A stretch of DNA of 38,035 bases from positions 1-38,035 of the forward strand of contig JAGBFR010000058.1 in NCBI GenBank assembly GCA_017936375.1. The letters run 5' to 3'. Shown here one piece after another: positions 1 to 7,839 of the stretch. The stretch's first letter is position 1, and the number at the start of each line of letters is the position of its first letter. Source of the DNA: Clostridia bacterium. Its GTDB lineage: Bacteria; Bacillota; Clostridia; Christensenellales; Aristaeellaceae. The position numbers and the translations under genes were made by a program. The notes beneath the pieces are model-generated. The model saw only the letters and a list, made by a program, of their open reading frames with translations. It was not told where the DNA came from and ran no database searches.

Positions 1-4
1 CATC

Positions 5-15
5 TGTGGTATAAT
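5..15 (+). promoter_or_regulatory. Extended -10 promoter element for the M20/C39 operon
   Basis: The bases tgtggtataat form a TG-N-TATAAT extended -10, with TATAAT at 10-15. The start codon lies at 43 behind a GAGAGGGG ribosome-binding site at about 25-32. The -35 region would fall before the window start, so it cannot be judged. Confidence 0.6.
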
Positions 16-42
16 GGGTCCATAGAGAGGGGATGAACGGAC

Positions 43-1245
43 ATGGACTATACGATCGCGCCGGTCTGCCAGGAGGAGCTTGTGCGCATCCGCCGGGAGC
101 TGCATATGTATCCCGAGCTTCGCTGGGATCTTGACCGCACGGCGGCGCTCGTGCGGCGCGAGCTGGACGCCGCCGGCATCAGCTATGAGGCGGACGTCTA
201 CGGCAGGAATACCGTCGTGGCGACGATCAACCCGGAGAAGACGGGCTTCACCATCGGCATCCGCGGCGATATGGACGCGCTGCCGATTCCGGAAAACAAC
301 CACGACAAGCCCTACCGCTCGAAAAATGACGGCGTGATGCACGCCTGCGGCCACGACGCGCACACCGCCATGCTCATCGGCACGGCGAAGGCGCTGCATG
401 CCATCCGCGATCAGATTTCCTGCCGGGTGAAGCTGCTCTTCCAGCCGTGCGAGGAGAGCCGCCCCAGCGGCGCGCGCACGATGTGCGAGCATGGCGTGAT
501 GAAGGACATCGACTGCATCATCATGTGCCACGTCAACTGCGTGGATGAGACGCATGTGATCTCTTCCAATCCGGGCGTGACCAACTCCTCGTCCGTGGCG
601 TTTACCGTGACGCTTGGCGGCAAGGCTGTGCACGTCGCCTCGCCGCATGCGGGCATCGATGCGCTGGCGGCGGGCGTGAAGATCTACAACGGCATTCAGC
701 TGCTCGTCTCGCGCGAGGTCGATCCGTTTGACACCTGCGTGATGGCGGTCACCTGTATGCAGGCGGGCGAGACCGTTGCCGCCAATGCGGACAAGTGCGT
801 GCTCAAGGGCTCCATCCGCTGCCTGAAGGATAAGACCATGAAATGGGCGCAGGCGAGGCTCGAGGAGCTCGTCCGCCTGACGGCGGAGCAGTCCCGCACG
901 ACTTGGGCGATCGAATGGTCCGGCGAGCCGCTGCCCAGCGCGCACAATGATCCTGCGATGTACGAGGCGTTCGTCTCCTCTGCGCGCAAGGTCGTCGGAA
1001 ACAAGAAGGTCATTGTGCTTGCGCCGTCTCCGGGCGCGGAGGATTTTGCCTACTACGAGAAGGAAAAGCCGGGCCTGCTCTTTGGCCTTGGCATGCGCAA
1101 TGAGGAGAAGGGCTGCTGCCATCCTGCGCACAACAAGGACTGGGACATCGACGAGGATGCGCTGGAAACCGGCGTGAAGGTCTTTGTACAGTTTGTGCTG
1201 GACAATATGGGCGGCATCGAGGGCATGACCATGCCGGAGGAGTGA
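43..1245 (+). CDS. M20 family metallo-amidohydrolase (peptidase M20D-like)
   Basis: This 400-residue protein is a cytoplasmic zinc- or manganese-dependent amidohydrolase of the IAA-amino acid hydrolase/hippurate hydrolase type, which removes acyl groups from N-acyl amino acids or short peptides. Family marks visible are GIRGDMDALP near residue 72, the metal-binding MHACGHDAH at 99-107 (Cys102, His104), the Glu pair at 137-138 in QPCEES, a further His163, and PGAEDFAYY plus CCHPAHN near the C terminus. The lid/dimerisation domain lies in the middle third. Length is normal for the family and there is no signal peptide. ATG 43 follows a GA-rich ribosome-binding site. The next gene starts 3 bases after the stop, so the two are almost certainly co-transcribed. 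The true substrate cannot be read from sequence; N-acyl amino acids or dipeptides are the likely range. Confidence 0.88.
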   Translation: MDYTIAPVCQEELVRIRRELHMYPELRWDLDRTAALVRRELDAAGISYEADVYGRNTVVATINPEKTGFTIGIRGDMDALPIPENNHDKPYRSKNDGVMHACGHDAHTAMLIGTAKALHAIRDQISCRVKLLFQPCEESRPSGARTMCEHGVMKDIDCIIMCHVNCVDETHVISSNPGVTNSSSVAFTVTLGGKAVHVASPHAGIDALAAGVKIYNGIQLLVSREVDPFDTCVMAVTCMQAGETVAANADKCVLKGSIRCLKDKTMKWAQARLEELVRLTAEQSRTTWAIEWSGEPLPSAHNDPAMYEAFVSSARKVVGNKKVIVLAPSPGAEDFAYYEKEKPGLLFGLGMRNEEKGCCHPAHNKDWDIDEDALETGVKVFVQFVLDNMGGIEGMTMPEE

Positions 1246-1248
1246 ATC

Positions 1249-1839
1249 ATGGCGGATACGAAATTCTATTGTCAGCTCGATTATGAGCATGTGCCGTATC
1301 CTTCGCCCGTCGGCGCGAAGAACGGCAACATCGCCAACAACGGCTGCGGCGTCTGCGCGGCGTCGATGGTGGCGGAAAACATGCTGGGCATTTCCTTCCC
1401 GCCGGAGGAGAGCGCGAAGCTCGCCAAGGCCTGCGGCGCGAGGGAGGGCTACGGAACCGATCTGTATATCTATGCGCCGGTCTTTGCCGAGCACGTCGGC
1501 CTCTGCGTGCGCGACACCGAGGACGCGCAGGAGGCGCTGCGCTTCCTGCAGGAAGGCCGCGGAATGGTCATCGCCAATACGCAGGGCGACCGCCCGGCGG
1601 ATGGGTACATCGGCGTGTTCTCCAATTCCGGCCATTACATCGTGGTCGCCGCCGTGAACGGGACCGAGGCGCTTGTCTGGGACCCGATGTACAAGGAGGG
1701 CAGCGGGCGCTTTGACGTGCCGGGGCGCAAGGGCAAGGTGCGCCTTGACGGCACGGACGCCTATGCCGATTTCTCCGTCCTCGAGCAGGATTGCAAGGAC
1801 AGGCCCTTCTTCCTCTTCTTTAAGAGGGAAGAGGCCTGA
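1249..1839 (+). CDS. C39-like cysteine peptidase fold protein
   Basis: This 196-residue protein has the layout of the peptidase C39-like family (papain-like fold). An N-terminal NGCGVCAASM block carries the likely catalytic Cys33, followed by SGHYIVVAAV with candidate catalytic His129 and WDPMY with candidate Asp145. These three blocks are in the family order and spacing. No signal peptide, membrane segment or ABC-transporter fusion is present, so it is not a bacteriocin-exporter C39 domain and probably works in the cytoplasm. Its ATG lies 3 bases after the M20 stop, with GGAGGAG overlapping the end of that gene as ribosome-binding site. The pairing suggests both act on the same small peptide or amide-type substrate. 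Activity has not been established for most stand-alone members, so a non-proteolytic amidase role is possible. Confidence 0.65.
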   Translation: MADTKFYCQLDYEHVPYPSPVGAKNGNIANNGCGVCAASMVAENMLGISFPPEESAKLAKACGAREGYGTDLYIYAPVFAEHVGLCVRDTEDAQEALRFLQEGRGMVIANTQGDRPADGYIGVFSNSGHYIVVAAVNGTEALVWDPMYKEGSGRFDVPGRKGKVRLDGTDAYADFSVLEQDCKDRPFFLFFKREEA

Positions 1840-1878
1840 CAGCCTTTATACCAGAGATTCGAAAGAGAGGGATTTCCA

Positions 1879-2163
1879 TTGAACGCAGCTGAGATTCTTG
1901 AGATTCTGATGATCGTGTGCTTCGGCTTTTCCTGGCCGATGAACGTGGTCAAGTCCTATAAGGCGCGCACGACGAAGGGCAAGAGCCTGGGCTTCCTGAT
2001 GATGATCATCATCGGCTACCTCTGCGGTATTGCGTCGAAGATCATCGGCGGCTCGTACAAGTGGTACGTCATGTTCTTCTATGTGCTCAATATGTGCATG
2101 GTGTCGCTGGACGTCGCGATGTACGCGCGCAATTACCGCCTCGATCAGATGAACAAGAAGTAA
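1879..2163 (+). CDS. Small PQ-loop/SemiSWEET-like membrane protein
   Basis: This 94-residue protein has three hydrophobic segments (about 6-23, 36-56 and 62-82) separated by a basic loop (KSYKARTTKGKSLGF). The first helix contains WPMNVVKSYK, which resembles the proline-centred PQ-loop of SemiSWEET half-transporters that dimerise to move small sugars or other solutes. Length and three-helix topology match that family (about 90 residues). The start is TTG at 1879, preceded by GAAAGAGAGG at 1861-1870. It is the last gene of the M20/C39 operon, 39 bases after the C39-like gene. Its cargo is unknown; context suggests an amino-acid or amide-type product, which is inference only. It could also be an unrelated small membrane protein. 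Confidence 0.5.
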   Translation: MNAAEILEILMIVCFGFSWPMNVVKSYKARTTKGKSLGFLMMIIIGYLCGIASKIIGGSYKWYVMFFYVLNMCMVSLDVAMYARNYRLDQMNKK

Positions 2164-2186
2164 TCGACAAGATGATATTCATATGA

Positions 2187-2219
2187 AAAAGCGCCGGAAG
2201 CAATCTGTCCGGCGCTTTT
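2187..2219. terminator. Bidirectional intrinsic terminator
   Basis: A 12-bp inverted repeat, aaaagcgccgga at 2187-2198 and its exact complement at 2208-2219, with a 9-base loop. It carries a T run on the plus strand and an even longer one on the minus strand. It lies between the convergent ends of the M20/C39 operon and the GH20 operon, so it can serve both. Confidence 0.85.
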
Positions 2220-2232
2220 GTGGTGCCAAGAA

Positions 2233-4014
2233 TTATTCGGTCTTCATTGCGCGCATCTCGTCGCGGCGGGCCTTGAGGTAGCCGACGAAGCGCTCAATGC
2301 CCATCTCGTAATTGCGGATGTTCCAGATCTCCGTATACTCGGGCAGGATGCGGTCGATCATGTCGGCCAGCTCCTGGGCTTTTTCGATGGAGGCCTGTGG
2401 ATGCAGCTTGACCTTGCAGACCTCGCTGCCCAGTTCGATCAGCTGCGCGGTCAGGCGGATCTCGCGCTTGAACAGCTCGTCAAAGGAGAGCTTCTCAATG
2501 TCCGCCATCACGCGGCGCACGTAGTCGGTGACGTTGTCAAAGTAGAAATCGTCGCCGCTGTCCTTCATGTCAAAGAGGTGTGCGTAGCGCGTTTCGCTCA
2601 TGGGCAGGGTGAGCTGCTTGGCGCTCATCGTGCAGACGTGCACGCGCTCGGGCTCGAGCAGGTAGTAGTTGGCCATCCTGTACATGAGGCGGGAGACGGG
2701 CGCGCCGCCGAAGAAGGTCTCATCCACAAAGACCTCCGCGTTGCGGATGAAGTCCGCCTTGAAGGATTCGCCGTCCTGCGGCTTGCCCGTGTTCCAGCCG
2801 TACTGGCCGGAGAGGGCGATGGGGGTCATGCTCCATACCCAGCTCTGCGAGTGTCCGCCGTCGCCCCAGTCGGTTAAAAGCAGGCCCTCCGCGCCGTATT
2901 CCGTGGCCAGCTCCGCGCAGGTGCGGATGTTGAATGTGGTCACATCCATGCGGCTGGTGAGGCTGCCGTGCGTATTGACCGAGGGGCAGACGTAGTAGCG
3001 CACACCGGCGTTTTTGTAGGCGATGCAGTGGTCGGTCATCCGCTGGGACTGGATCAGCTCATAGCCCCATTCCAGCGCGATGGCGTCCTTGGGCACCATG
3101 TGGTAGCTCTGCGGATAGTTGTAGATCATATCCGCCCAGAACATGACCTTCTTGCCGTAGGTGGACTTGATGTGGTCGTTCAGCTTGTTCAGCCACTCCA
3201 TGAAGACGACGTCCTTGCCCTTTTCGCGGCAGTATTCTTCGATCTGATAGCGGCCAAGGCCGTAGGCCTCGTCAAGGCCGATGTTCACATATTCGCTGGT
3301 GAAGTGCGGGAGCAGTGAGGCGTAGAGGTTGCAGACGAATTCAAAGCTCTCCGGGAGCAGCGGATTGAGGGTGGAGGGCACCTCGTCCTCGCGCTCGAAC
3401 AGGCCGAGATGATGGAAGTCCGGCTTTTTGAGCCATGTGTACATGTGGCCGAAGGAATTCTGATTGGGCACAAGGTCGATATAGCGCGCCTTGCAGTAGA
3501 GGTCGAGCTCCTCGATGTCCTCGGGCGTCAGGCAGTCAAAGTGCGCGGTCTCCTTGGGATAGGCGGCGTACTTGAAGCAGTCGCCCTCCATGTACAGCTG
3601 GAATTCATTGTACTTGAGCGCGGCGAGGAAGTCGATCATCATCTTGATCGTCTCCATCCTCGGCTTTCTGCCGCGGCTGATGTCGAGCATATAGCCCCGG
3701 CGCGGCAGATCCGGCTTATCCTCGATCTGTACGCAGGGGAGGCTGCCGCCGGTGCGCAGGAGCATCTGATGCAGCGAGGTCGCCGCGCGGAAGAGACCCT
3801 CGTCGCAGGAGACGGCGATGGCGACGCCGGATCGGCTGATGGTCATGTGGTATTCCTCCCTGCCGAGCATGCAGGAGGTCTCGATGGCAACGCCCTCGAC
3901 GCCCTCCTTCAGCGCGGCAAAGAAGGCGGTGAGCTCGCGGTATTGCGCGGGGAACGGCATGGCGTATGCGCCGCCGAGAAGCTCGAGATGACGCGGCTGC
4001 GGAAACAGAATCAT
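2233..4014 (-). CDS. Glycoside hydrolase family 20-type beta-N-acetylhexosaminidase
   Basis: This 593-residue protein fits GH20, which removes terminal GlcNAc or GalNAc by substrate-assisted catalysis. Residues 1-100 form the small alpha/beta domain that precedes the barrel in this family. The (beta/alpha)8 barrel starts at RGYMLDISRGRKPRM (106-120) and continues with LKYNEFQLY near 133-141. The catalytic Asp-Glu pair is visible as Asp248-Glu249 in NIGLDEAYG. The C-terminal part (about 430-593) is mainly helical. There is no signal peptide, so it should act on imported oligosaccharides. The ATG at 4014 has GAGGAGG seven bases upstream. It is the third gene of a minus-strand operon, 27 bases after the ornithine cyclodeaminase homologue. 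The exact linkage specificity cannot be read from sequence. Confidence 0.8.
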   Translation of the reverse strand: MILFPQPRHLELLGGAYAMPFPAQYRELTAFFAALKEGVEGVAIETSCMLGREEYHMTISRSGVAIAVSCDEGLFRAATSLHQMLLRTGGSLPCVQIEDKPDLPRRGYMLDISRGRKPRMETIKMMIDFLAALKYNEFQLYMEGDCFKYAAYPKETAHFDCLTPEDIEELDLYCKARYIDLVPNQNSFGHMYTWLKKPDFHHLGLFEREDEVPSTLNPLLPESFEFVCNLYASLLPHFTSEYVNIGLDEAYGLGRYQIEEYCREKGKDVVFMEWLNKLNDHIKSTYGKKVMFWADMIYNYPQSYHMVPKDAIALEWGYELIQSQRMTDHCIAYKNAGVRYYVCPSVNTHGSLTSRMDVTTFNIRTCAELATEYGAEGLLLTDWGDGGHSQSWVWSMTPIALSGQYGWNTGKPQDGESFKADFIRNAEVFVDETFFGGAPVSRLMYRMANYYLLEPERVHVCTMSAKQLTLPMSETRYAHLFDMKDSGDDFYFDNVTDYVRRVMADIEKLSFDELFKREIRLTAQLIELGSEVCKVKLHPQASIEKAQELADMIDRILPEYTEIWNIRNYEMGIERFVGYLKARRDEMRAMKTE

Positions 4015-4041
4015 AAGATGTCCTCCTCAAAGCGTGTGCGC

Positions 4042-5130
4042 TCAACCGGCGCTCAGATTCTTCTGGAGCAGGACGACGAAGTCCTGCACATTGGTGACGA
4101 TGCCGCGCGCGCTCAGGCTGCCGCGGTCGCCCAGCTTGTTGATGGCGAATTCGCTCACGTCGACGCAGTAGAAATACACCTGACGGATGGAGCCGTCGGC
4201 CATGACCCGGTAGGAGGGGGTCATGTTGCCCGCGGCGATGGTGTGCAGCATGGTGGCCATGCAGATGACGGTCGTCGCGCTGCGGAGCTGATTGCGCATG
4301 GCGTCCTGCGCGGCGTATACGTCGGCATACACCGGCGGCAGCGGGCCGTCGTCGCGGATGGAGCCGCCCAGCACGTAGGGCACGCCGCGCTTCTCGCAGC
4401 TGTACATGATGCCGTTGTCGATGCCTTCCTCGCGGATGAATGCGCTGATGCTGCCGTGATAACGGACGCGGTTGATCGTCTCCAGATGGTTATAGTGCCC
4501 ATTGGGCTGGGAAATGTGGGTGTAGATGTCCTGCCCGAGCGCCGTGCCCAGATACGCGCCCTCAAGGTCGTGCGTCGCAAGCGCGTTGCCTGCGAGGATG
4601 GCATGCACATATCCGGCCTCAATCAGCCAGCTCATGGCCTCGCGCGCGTCGCGGTCAAAGGCGAAGGCCGGGCCCATGACCCATACAATGCGCCCGTGCT
4701 CGCGCTCGTGGCGCAGCAGGTCATACAGCTCCGTGTAGTCCTGGGAATAGGCGGTCTCCCGGCTGCGGCTGCGGCGGAAGGAAAAGGCTTCCTGCGCGGT
4801 CTTGCTTTCCGGGAAGCCGTCTGCGTGGAGATAGATGCCCTCTTCACAGTTCTCCGTGCGGCCGACGAGCACCATTTCGCCCTGTTTGAGCAGCCGGAAT
4901 TCGCGCACGGCGATGCGCCCGCCTTCCAGCACGGCGACGCAGTCCATGCGGCTCTCCTCGGCCAGCAGCCATTGCCCGCCGACCTTCATGTATTCGGGGT
5001 AGATGCTCATGGCGTGGAAGCCCTCCGGCGCGACGCCGTCGGCTGGCGCGGGGAGGAAGAGCGCGTCCGGCGCGCGGACGAAGCGCTCCTCGGTGAAGTC
5101 CGGGGCGACATAGCTGCGCAGATTGAACAT
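4042..5130 (-). CDS. TIGR00300/LOR-SDH-type ornithine cyclodeaminase homologue
   Basis: This 362-residue protein matches the family of archaeal-type ornithine cyclodeaminase (such as Methanococcus MMP1218) and the C-terminal part of cyanobacterial AgrE/ArgZ, not the mu-crystallin type. The N-terminal third (about 1-120) corresponds to the small LOR/SDH domain. The rest is the Rossmann-like NAD domain, with GPAFAF (153-158), AGNALATHDLE (180-190), GGSIRDDGPLP (255-265), ATMLHTIAAGNM (292-303) and DRGS (335-338), all family hallmarks. The known reaction is NAD-dependent ornithine to proline plus ammonia. ATG 5130 has AAGGAGG seven bases upstream. Its position between two glycosidase genes is odd, because no arginine or proline gene is near. 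It may therefore act on another amino compound, such as an amino sugar acid; that part is speculation. Confidence 0.75.
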   Translation of the reverse strand: MFNLRSYVAPDFTEERFVRAPDALFLPAPADGVAPEGFHAMSIYPEYMKVGGQWLLAEESRMDCVAVLEGGRIAVREFRLLKQGEMVLVGRTENCEEGIYLHADGFPESKTAQEAFSFRRSRSRETAYSQDYTELYDLLRHEREHGRIVWVMGPAFAFDRDAREAMSWLIEAGYVHAILAGNALATHDLEGAYLGTALGQDIYTHISQPNGHYNHLETINRVRYHGSISAFIREEGIDNGIMYSCEKRGVPYVLGGSIRDDGPLPPVYADVYAAQDAMRNQLRSATTVICMATMLHTIAAGNMTPSYRVMADGSIRQVYFYCVDVSEFAINKLGDRGSLSARGIVTNVQDFVVLLQKNLSAG

Positions 5131-5175
5131 GGTATGGCCTCCTTATGCGGCGGATGGTCGGGTAAGGGGGTGTCT

Positions 5176-6378
5176 TTACGATTCCCGGGTCATATAGACG
5201 CAGACTTCGGCTTCTCCTGAAAACGCGCGGAGGGTGTCCGGCGCGCAGGGGAGCGTGATGCTGCGATCCTCACCGGGGAGGATGGCATTCTCCGGCGTGA
5301 TGAGGGTTTCGCCCGGGCCGGGGAGGATGGAGGTGATGGGCTGATCGAGCGTGTTGATCAGCGTGGTGCGGCAGCCGTCGGCAAAGGCAGGGACGAACGC
5401 GCCCTCGCGGAAGAGGCAGACGCCGTCGATGGCCGTCTGATGCAGCGCGGCGATATCCTCCTTCAGGGACGGGCCGGTGCCGCCGTCGTAGGCGTGCAGG
5501 CCCATGATGGTCCTGAGTCCCTTTTTCAGCGTGCCCTCTGCGACGGAACGGACCCATGCGGCGTCCTTGTCATACGCCTTGGAATAGGCCATGGGCAGCA
5601 CGCAGTCGTACAGCGCTGCCGCGTCGTCGTAATTCTGGCCGTAGTGCAGGTCGGAGAATGCCGTGTCGTCAAACGCGCCCTCCGGCATCAGCGCCGCGCT
5701 GAGGATCAGGCCGGGCTTCTCTGCCCGGGCGGCGGCGGTCAGCGCCGAGGCGAACTGCACAACGTCCCTGCGCCGGGCGGCGGCAAGGGCGAGAACGTGC
5801 GGATCGCCCGCGCGATAGGCGTCAAAGAGGCAGTCGGGCCGGCTCTCTCCGCGGCAGAATGCGGCGTCCATCAAGCTGCGCAGGTGCGCGGGGTCTGCGC
5901 CTGCGGCCGCATAGCGCGCCATGTCCTCCTCGCTCCAGCCGTAGAGCAGATGGTTGTAGCGGATGTAATCCAGATGCAGGCCGTCAATGTTATACCGGCG
6001 GCACAGCTCGCGGACGATCTCCTCCATATAGGAGAGATAGCCGGCGTCAGCAAGGGAGATCAGCCCCTTGTCCCTGCCGCGCGTATAGTGGCAGCGGCCG
6101 CTCTCCGGGTGCAGCGCCTTGTAGTGGTCGTCGCTGGCGGAGGTCAGCCATGCATGCACGCGGATGCCGGCTGCGTGCGCAGCGTCCAGCAGCCCGGCCA
6201 GCGCATCCTGCTCATGAGATGCAGGGGCGAGGCGGCTCTGGTAGGACGCCGTGCCGGCGAGCCCTTTGGCCAAAAAGTAAATATCCGTGACGCCCATGCG
6301 GGCGCAGCGCGACACGACGGCCTGCGCACCGGACACGCGGACGCTCTGAGGCCACATCCAAACGCCGAAAACGGACAT
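5176..6378 (-). CDS. GHL10-type glycosidase-like protein
   Basis: This 400-residue protein resembles the glycosyl-hydrolase-like 10 (GHL10) family of (beta/alpha)8 barrels. Visible marks are a strand with VTDIYFLAKG (30-39), GIRVHAWLTS (71-80), ISLADAGYLSYMEEIVREL (about 107-125) and IDGLHLDYIRY (131-141), with Asp137 a candidate active-site acid. The last 80 residues look like a beta-rich accessory domain. No signal peptide is present, unlike the many exported members of the family, so it should be cytoplasmic. The ATG at 6378 follows a GAGGG ribosome-binding site. It is the first gene of the minus-strand operon that continues with the cyclodeaminase homologue (45-base gap) and the GH20 enzyme. 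Its substrate is unknown. Confidence 0.68.
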   Translation of the reverse strand: MSVFGVWMWPQSVRVSGAQAVVSRCARMGVTDIYFLAKGLAGTASYQSRLAPASHEQDALAGLLDAAHAAGIRVHAWLTSASDDHYKALHPESGRCHYTRGRDKGLISLADAGYLSYMEEIVRELCRRYNIDGLHLDYIRYNHLLYGWSEEDMARYAAAGADPAHLRSLMDAAFCRGESRPDCLFDAYRAGDPHVLALAAARRRDVVQFASALTAAARAEKPGLILSAALMPEGAFDDTAFSDLHYGQNYDDAAALYDCVLPMAYSKAYDKDAAWVRSVAEGTLKKGLRTIMGLHAYDGGTGPSLKEDIAALHQTAIDGVCLFREGAFVPAFADGCRTTLINTLDQPITSILPGPGETLITPENAILPGEDRSITLPCAPDTLRAFSGEAEVCVYMTRES

Positions 6379-6424
6379 GCATATCCCTCGCTTTGATTTC
6401 TAAAGTGGGTTTATTTATGGATAT

Positions 6425-6453
6425 ATTGTAACGCCGGATAAGGGGAAAGACAA
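6425..6453 (-). promoter_or_regulatory. Promoter of the GHL10-cyclodeaminase-GH20 operon
   Basis: On the minus strand TTGTCT (6448-6453) and TACAAT (6425-6430) are separated by 17 bases, a good sigma-A arrangement, about 50 bases upstream of the first start codon. No perfect operator palindrome was seen beside it. Confidence 0.6.
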
Positions 6454-6562
6454 GGAAAAAATCAGAAATCGCATGGGAAAAAGCGGCGTCGTGGGCGCTG
6501 CCCGGCGGGGCGCGCCTGCGGACGGACTGCCTCCGATCGTTCTGCTTTGCGTTTTGTTGAAA

Positions 6563-6591
6563 TTGACAATCAACGAATTGTCACCTATATA
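6563..6591 (+). promoter_or_regulatory. Distal promoter of tctCBA
   Basis: TTGACA at 6563-6568 and TATATA at 6586-6591 are spaced exactly 17 bases. It lies about 155 bases before tctC and is overlapped by the inverted repeat at 6564-6583, so it is the more likely regulated promoter of the pair. Confidence 0.6.
6564..6583. promoter_or_regulatory. Candidate operator (inverted repeat) over the distal tct promoter
   Basis: TGACAAT at 6564-6570 and its exact complement ATTGTCA at 6577-6583 flank six bases. The repeat covers most of the -35 hexamer and fills the spacer, which is a classic repressor position. No regulator gene lies next to it, so the binding protein is unknown. Confidence 0.45.
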
Positions 6592-6682
6592 TAGCGGATA
6601 TTCACTCGTTATTCGATTGAAATAACTGAAAAAGACTCATTGTAAAACAAAAAATGTGCAAAAGAAAGTTGACAAAAAGTGC

Positions 6683-6711
6683 TTGAAATGGGGTGGGCGC
6701 TGTGTTATAAT
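6683..6711 (+). promoter_or_regulatory. Proximal promoter of tctCBA
   Basis: TTGAAA at 6683-6688 and a perfect TATAAT at 6706-6711 are spaced 17 bases, with TG-N extending the -10. The tctC start codon follows 35 bases later. This looks strong and possibly constitutive. Confidence 0.75.
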
Positions 6712-6746
6712 GCCCCCATCAAATTTCTTGAAAGAAGGTTCCCTGT

Positions 6747-7751
6747 ATGAAAAAGCTCGTGTCGATTCTCCTGCTCCTTGTGCTGTGCGCATGCTGCGCC
6801 CTTGCGCAGGCTGCGTATCCCGAGCGTCCCATCACCATGATCATCCCCTACGGCGCCGGCGGCACCACCGACGTCTATGGCCGTACGCTGGCCGCTCTGC
6901 TTGAGAAGGAGCTTGGCCAGTCCATCACCTGTGTCAACCAGAGCGGCGCTTCCGGTTCCATCGGCTCCCAGTTTGTGAAGGACTCCGATTCCGACGGCTA
7001 CACCCTGCTCGTCTGCGCGGAGACCATGGGCACCTACCGCACCATGGGTGTGAGCGAGCTGGGCTATGACGATTTCACCGTCATCTCCCCGCTGGTCGGC
7101 GATCCCAAGATCATCGTCGTGGGCAAGGATTCCCCGTACAACACCATGGACGAGCTCCTCGCGGCGATCAAGGAGAACCCGGGCAAGCTCACCATGTCCC
7201 ACTCCGGCCCCGGCGGCTCCGGCCACAATCAGGGTTTGGTTCTTGGCGAGTTCGGCTATGACGTCGCCATGATCAGCTTCAACAGCGGCAACGAGGCGCT
7301 GCTTGGCGTCATCGGCAATCAGGTCGATTTCACCAACCCCAACATCTCCACCCTCTCCGGCTACATCGCCTCCGGCGACGTGAAGCCGCTTGCCGTCTTC
7401 TCCAACGCCCGTCTTGAGGCGTATCCGGACATCCCGGCCTTCACCGAGTTCATGCCCGAGGCGGAGAAGTACGTCAATATCCCGTACACCGTCCTCTCCT
7501 TCTGCGTGAACAACGACACCCCGGAGGACGTCGTCGCCGCCCTGAAGGATGCGACCGCCAAGGCCCTGGCCAGCGCCGAGTGGCAGGAGTTCGTCACCAA
7601 GAACGCTGCGGATAAGATCTTTGAAATGTACACCACCGCTGAGGAGATCAAGGGCTTCTACGATCACTGGCAGTCCGTCGTCACCTGGATGCAGTATGAC
7701 GCGGGCGTCGCGCCCATCAGCCCGGAGGAGTTCGGCATCGCCCGTCCCTGA
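6747..7751 (+). CDS. tctC: Tripartite tricarboxylate transporter solute-binding protein (Bug family)
   Basis: This 334-residue secreted receptor captures a carboxylate outside the membrane and hands it to the TctAB permease. Residues 1-22 form a signal peptide (MKKLVS, a Leu-rich core, then an AQA cleavage site). Mature protein begins with YPERPITMIIPYGAGGTTD, the standard Bug-family opening that carries the ligand-binding loop. A second loop, SGPGGSGHNQG, appears near residue 152. Length is typical. AAAGAAGG at 6731-6738 is the ribosome-binding site for ATG 6747. It leads a tctC-tctB-tctA operon with a hairpin before tctB. Known ligands across the family include citrate and other di- or tricarboxylates, nicotinate and amino acids; this one cannot be assigned. 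Confidence 0.9.
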   Translation: MKKLVSILLLLVLCACCALAQAAYPERPITMIIPYGAGGTTDVYGRTLAALLEKELGQSITCVNQSGASGSIGSQFVKDSDSDGYTLLVCAETMGTYRTMGVSELGYDDFTVISPLVGDPKIIVVGKDSPYNTMDELLAAIKENPGKLTMSHSGPGGSGHNQGLVLGEFGYDVAMISFNSGNEALLGVIGNQVDFTNPNISTLSGYIASGDVKPLAVFSNARLEAYPDIPAFTEFMPEAEKYVNIPYTVLSFCVNNDTPEDVVAALKDATAKALASAEWQEFVTKNAADKIFEMYTTAEEIKGFYDHWQSVVTWMQYDAGVAPISPEEFGIARP

Positions 7752-7781
7752 TGCAGCTCCTGCCTGAATGGATTCACCCTG

Positions 7782-7810
7782 ACTGCCCTGCCCAGCGCGG
7801 GGCAGTTTCT
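7782..7810 (+). terminator. Intercistronic hairpin between tctC and tctB
   Basis: ACTGCCC at 7782-7788 pairs with GGGCAGT at 7800-7806 and is followed by TTCTCTTC. The T run is weak, so it is likely a partial terminator or an mRNA 3' stabiliser that leaves tctC more abundant than tctBA. Confidence 0.5.
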
Positions 7811-7839
7811 CTTCACTTCGCTTCCATTAAGAGGTATTT

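Larger units (their letters stand above)
6379..6746. other. 368-base divergent intergenic region
   Basis: This AT-richer region separates the minus-strand GHL10 operon from tctCBA. It holds one minus-strand promoter and two plus-strand promoters, annotated separately, plus an inverted repeat over the upstream plus promoter. I see no open reading frame with a credible ribosome-binding site and no structured RNA that I recognise. Confidence 0.7.

Noticed and set aside
3409-5220. 603-codon plus-strand frame opposite the GH20 and cyclodeaminase genes
   Set aside because: Antisense shadow of two well-supported minus-strand genes; it crosses their intergenic gap.
6388-6402. Loose dyad CTTT-N7-AAAG (minus strand) near the GHL10 promoter as a LacI operator
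   Set aside because: Only four pairs match and it does not resemble the perfect dyad at 25077-25096.
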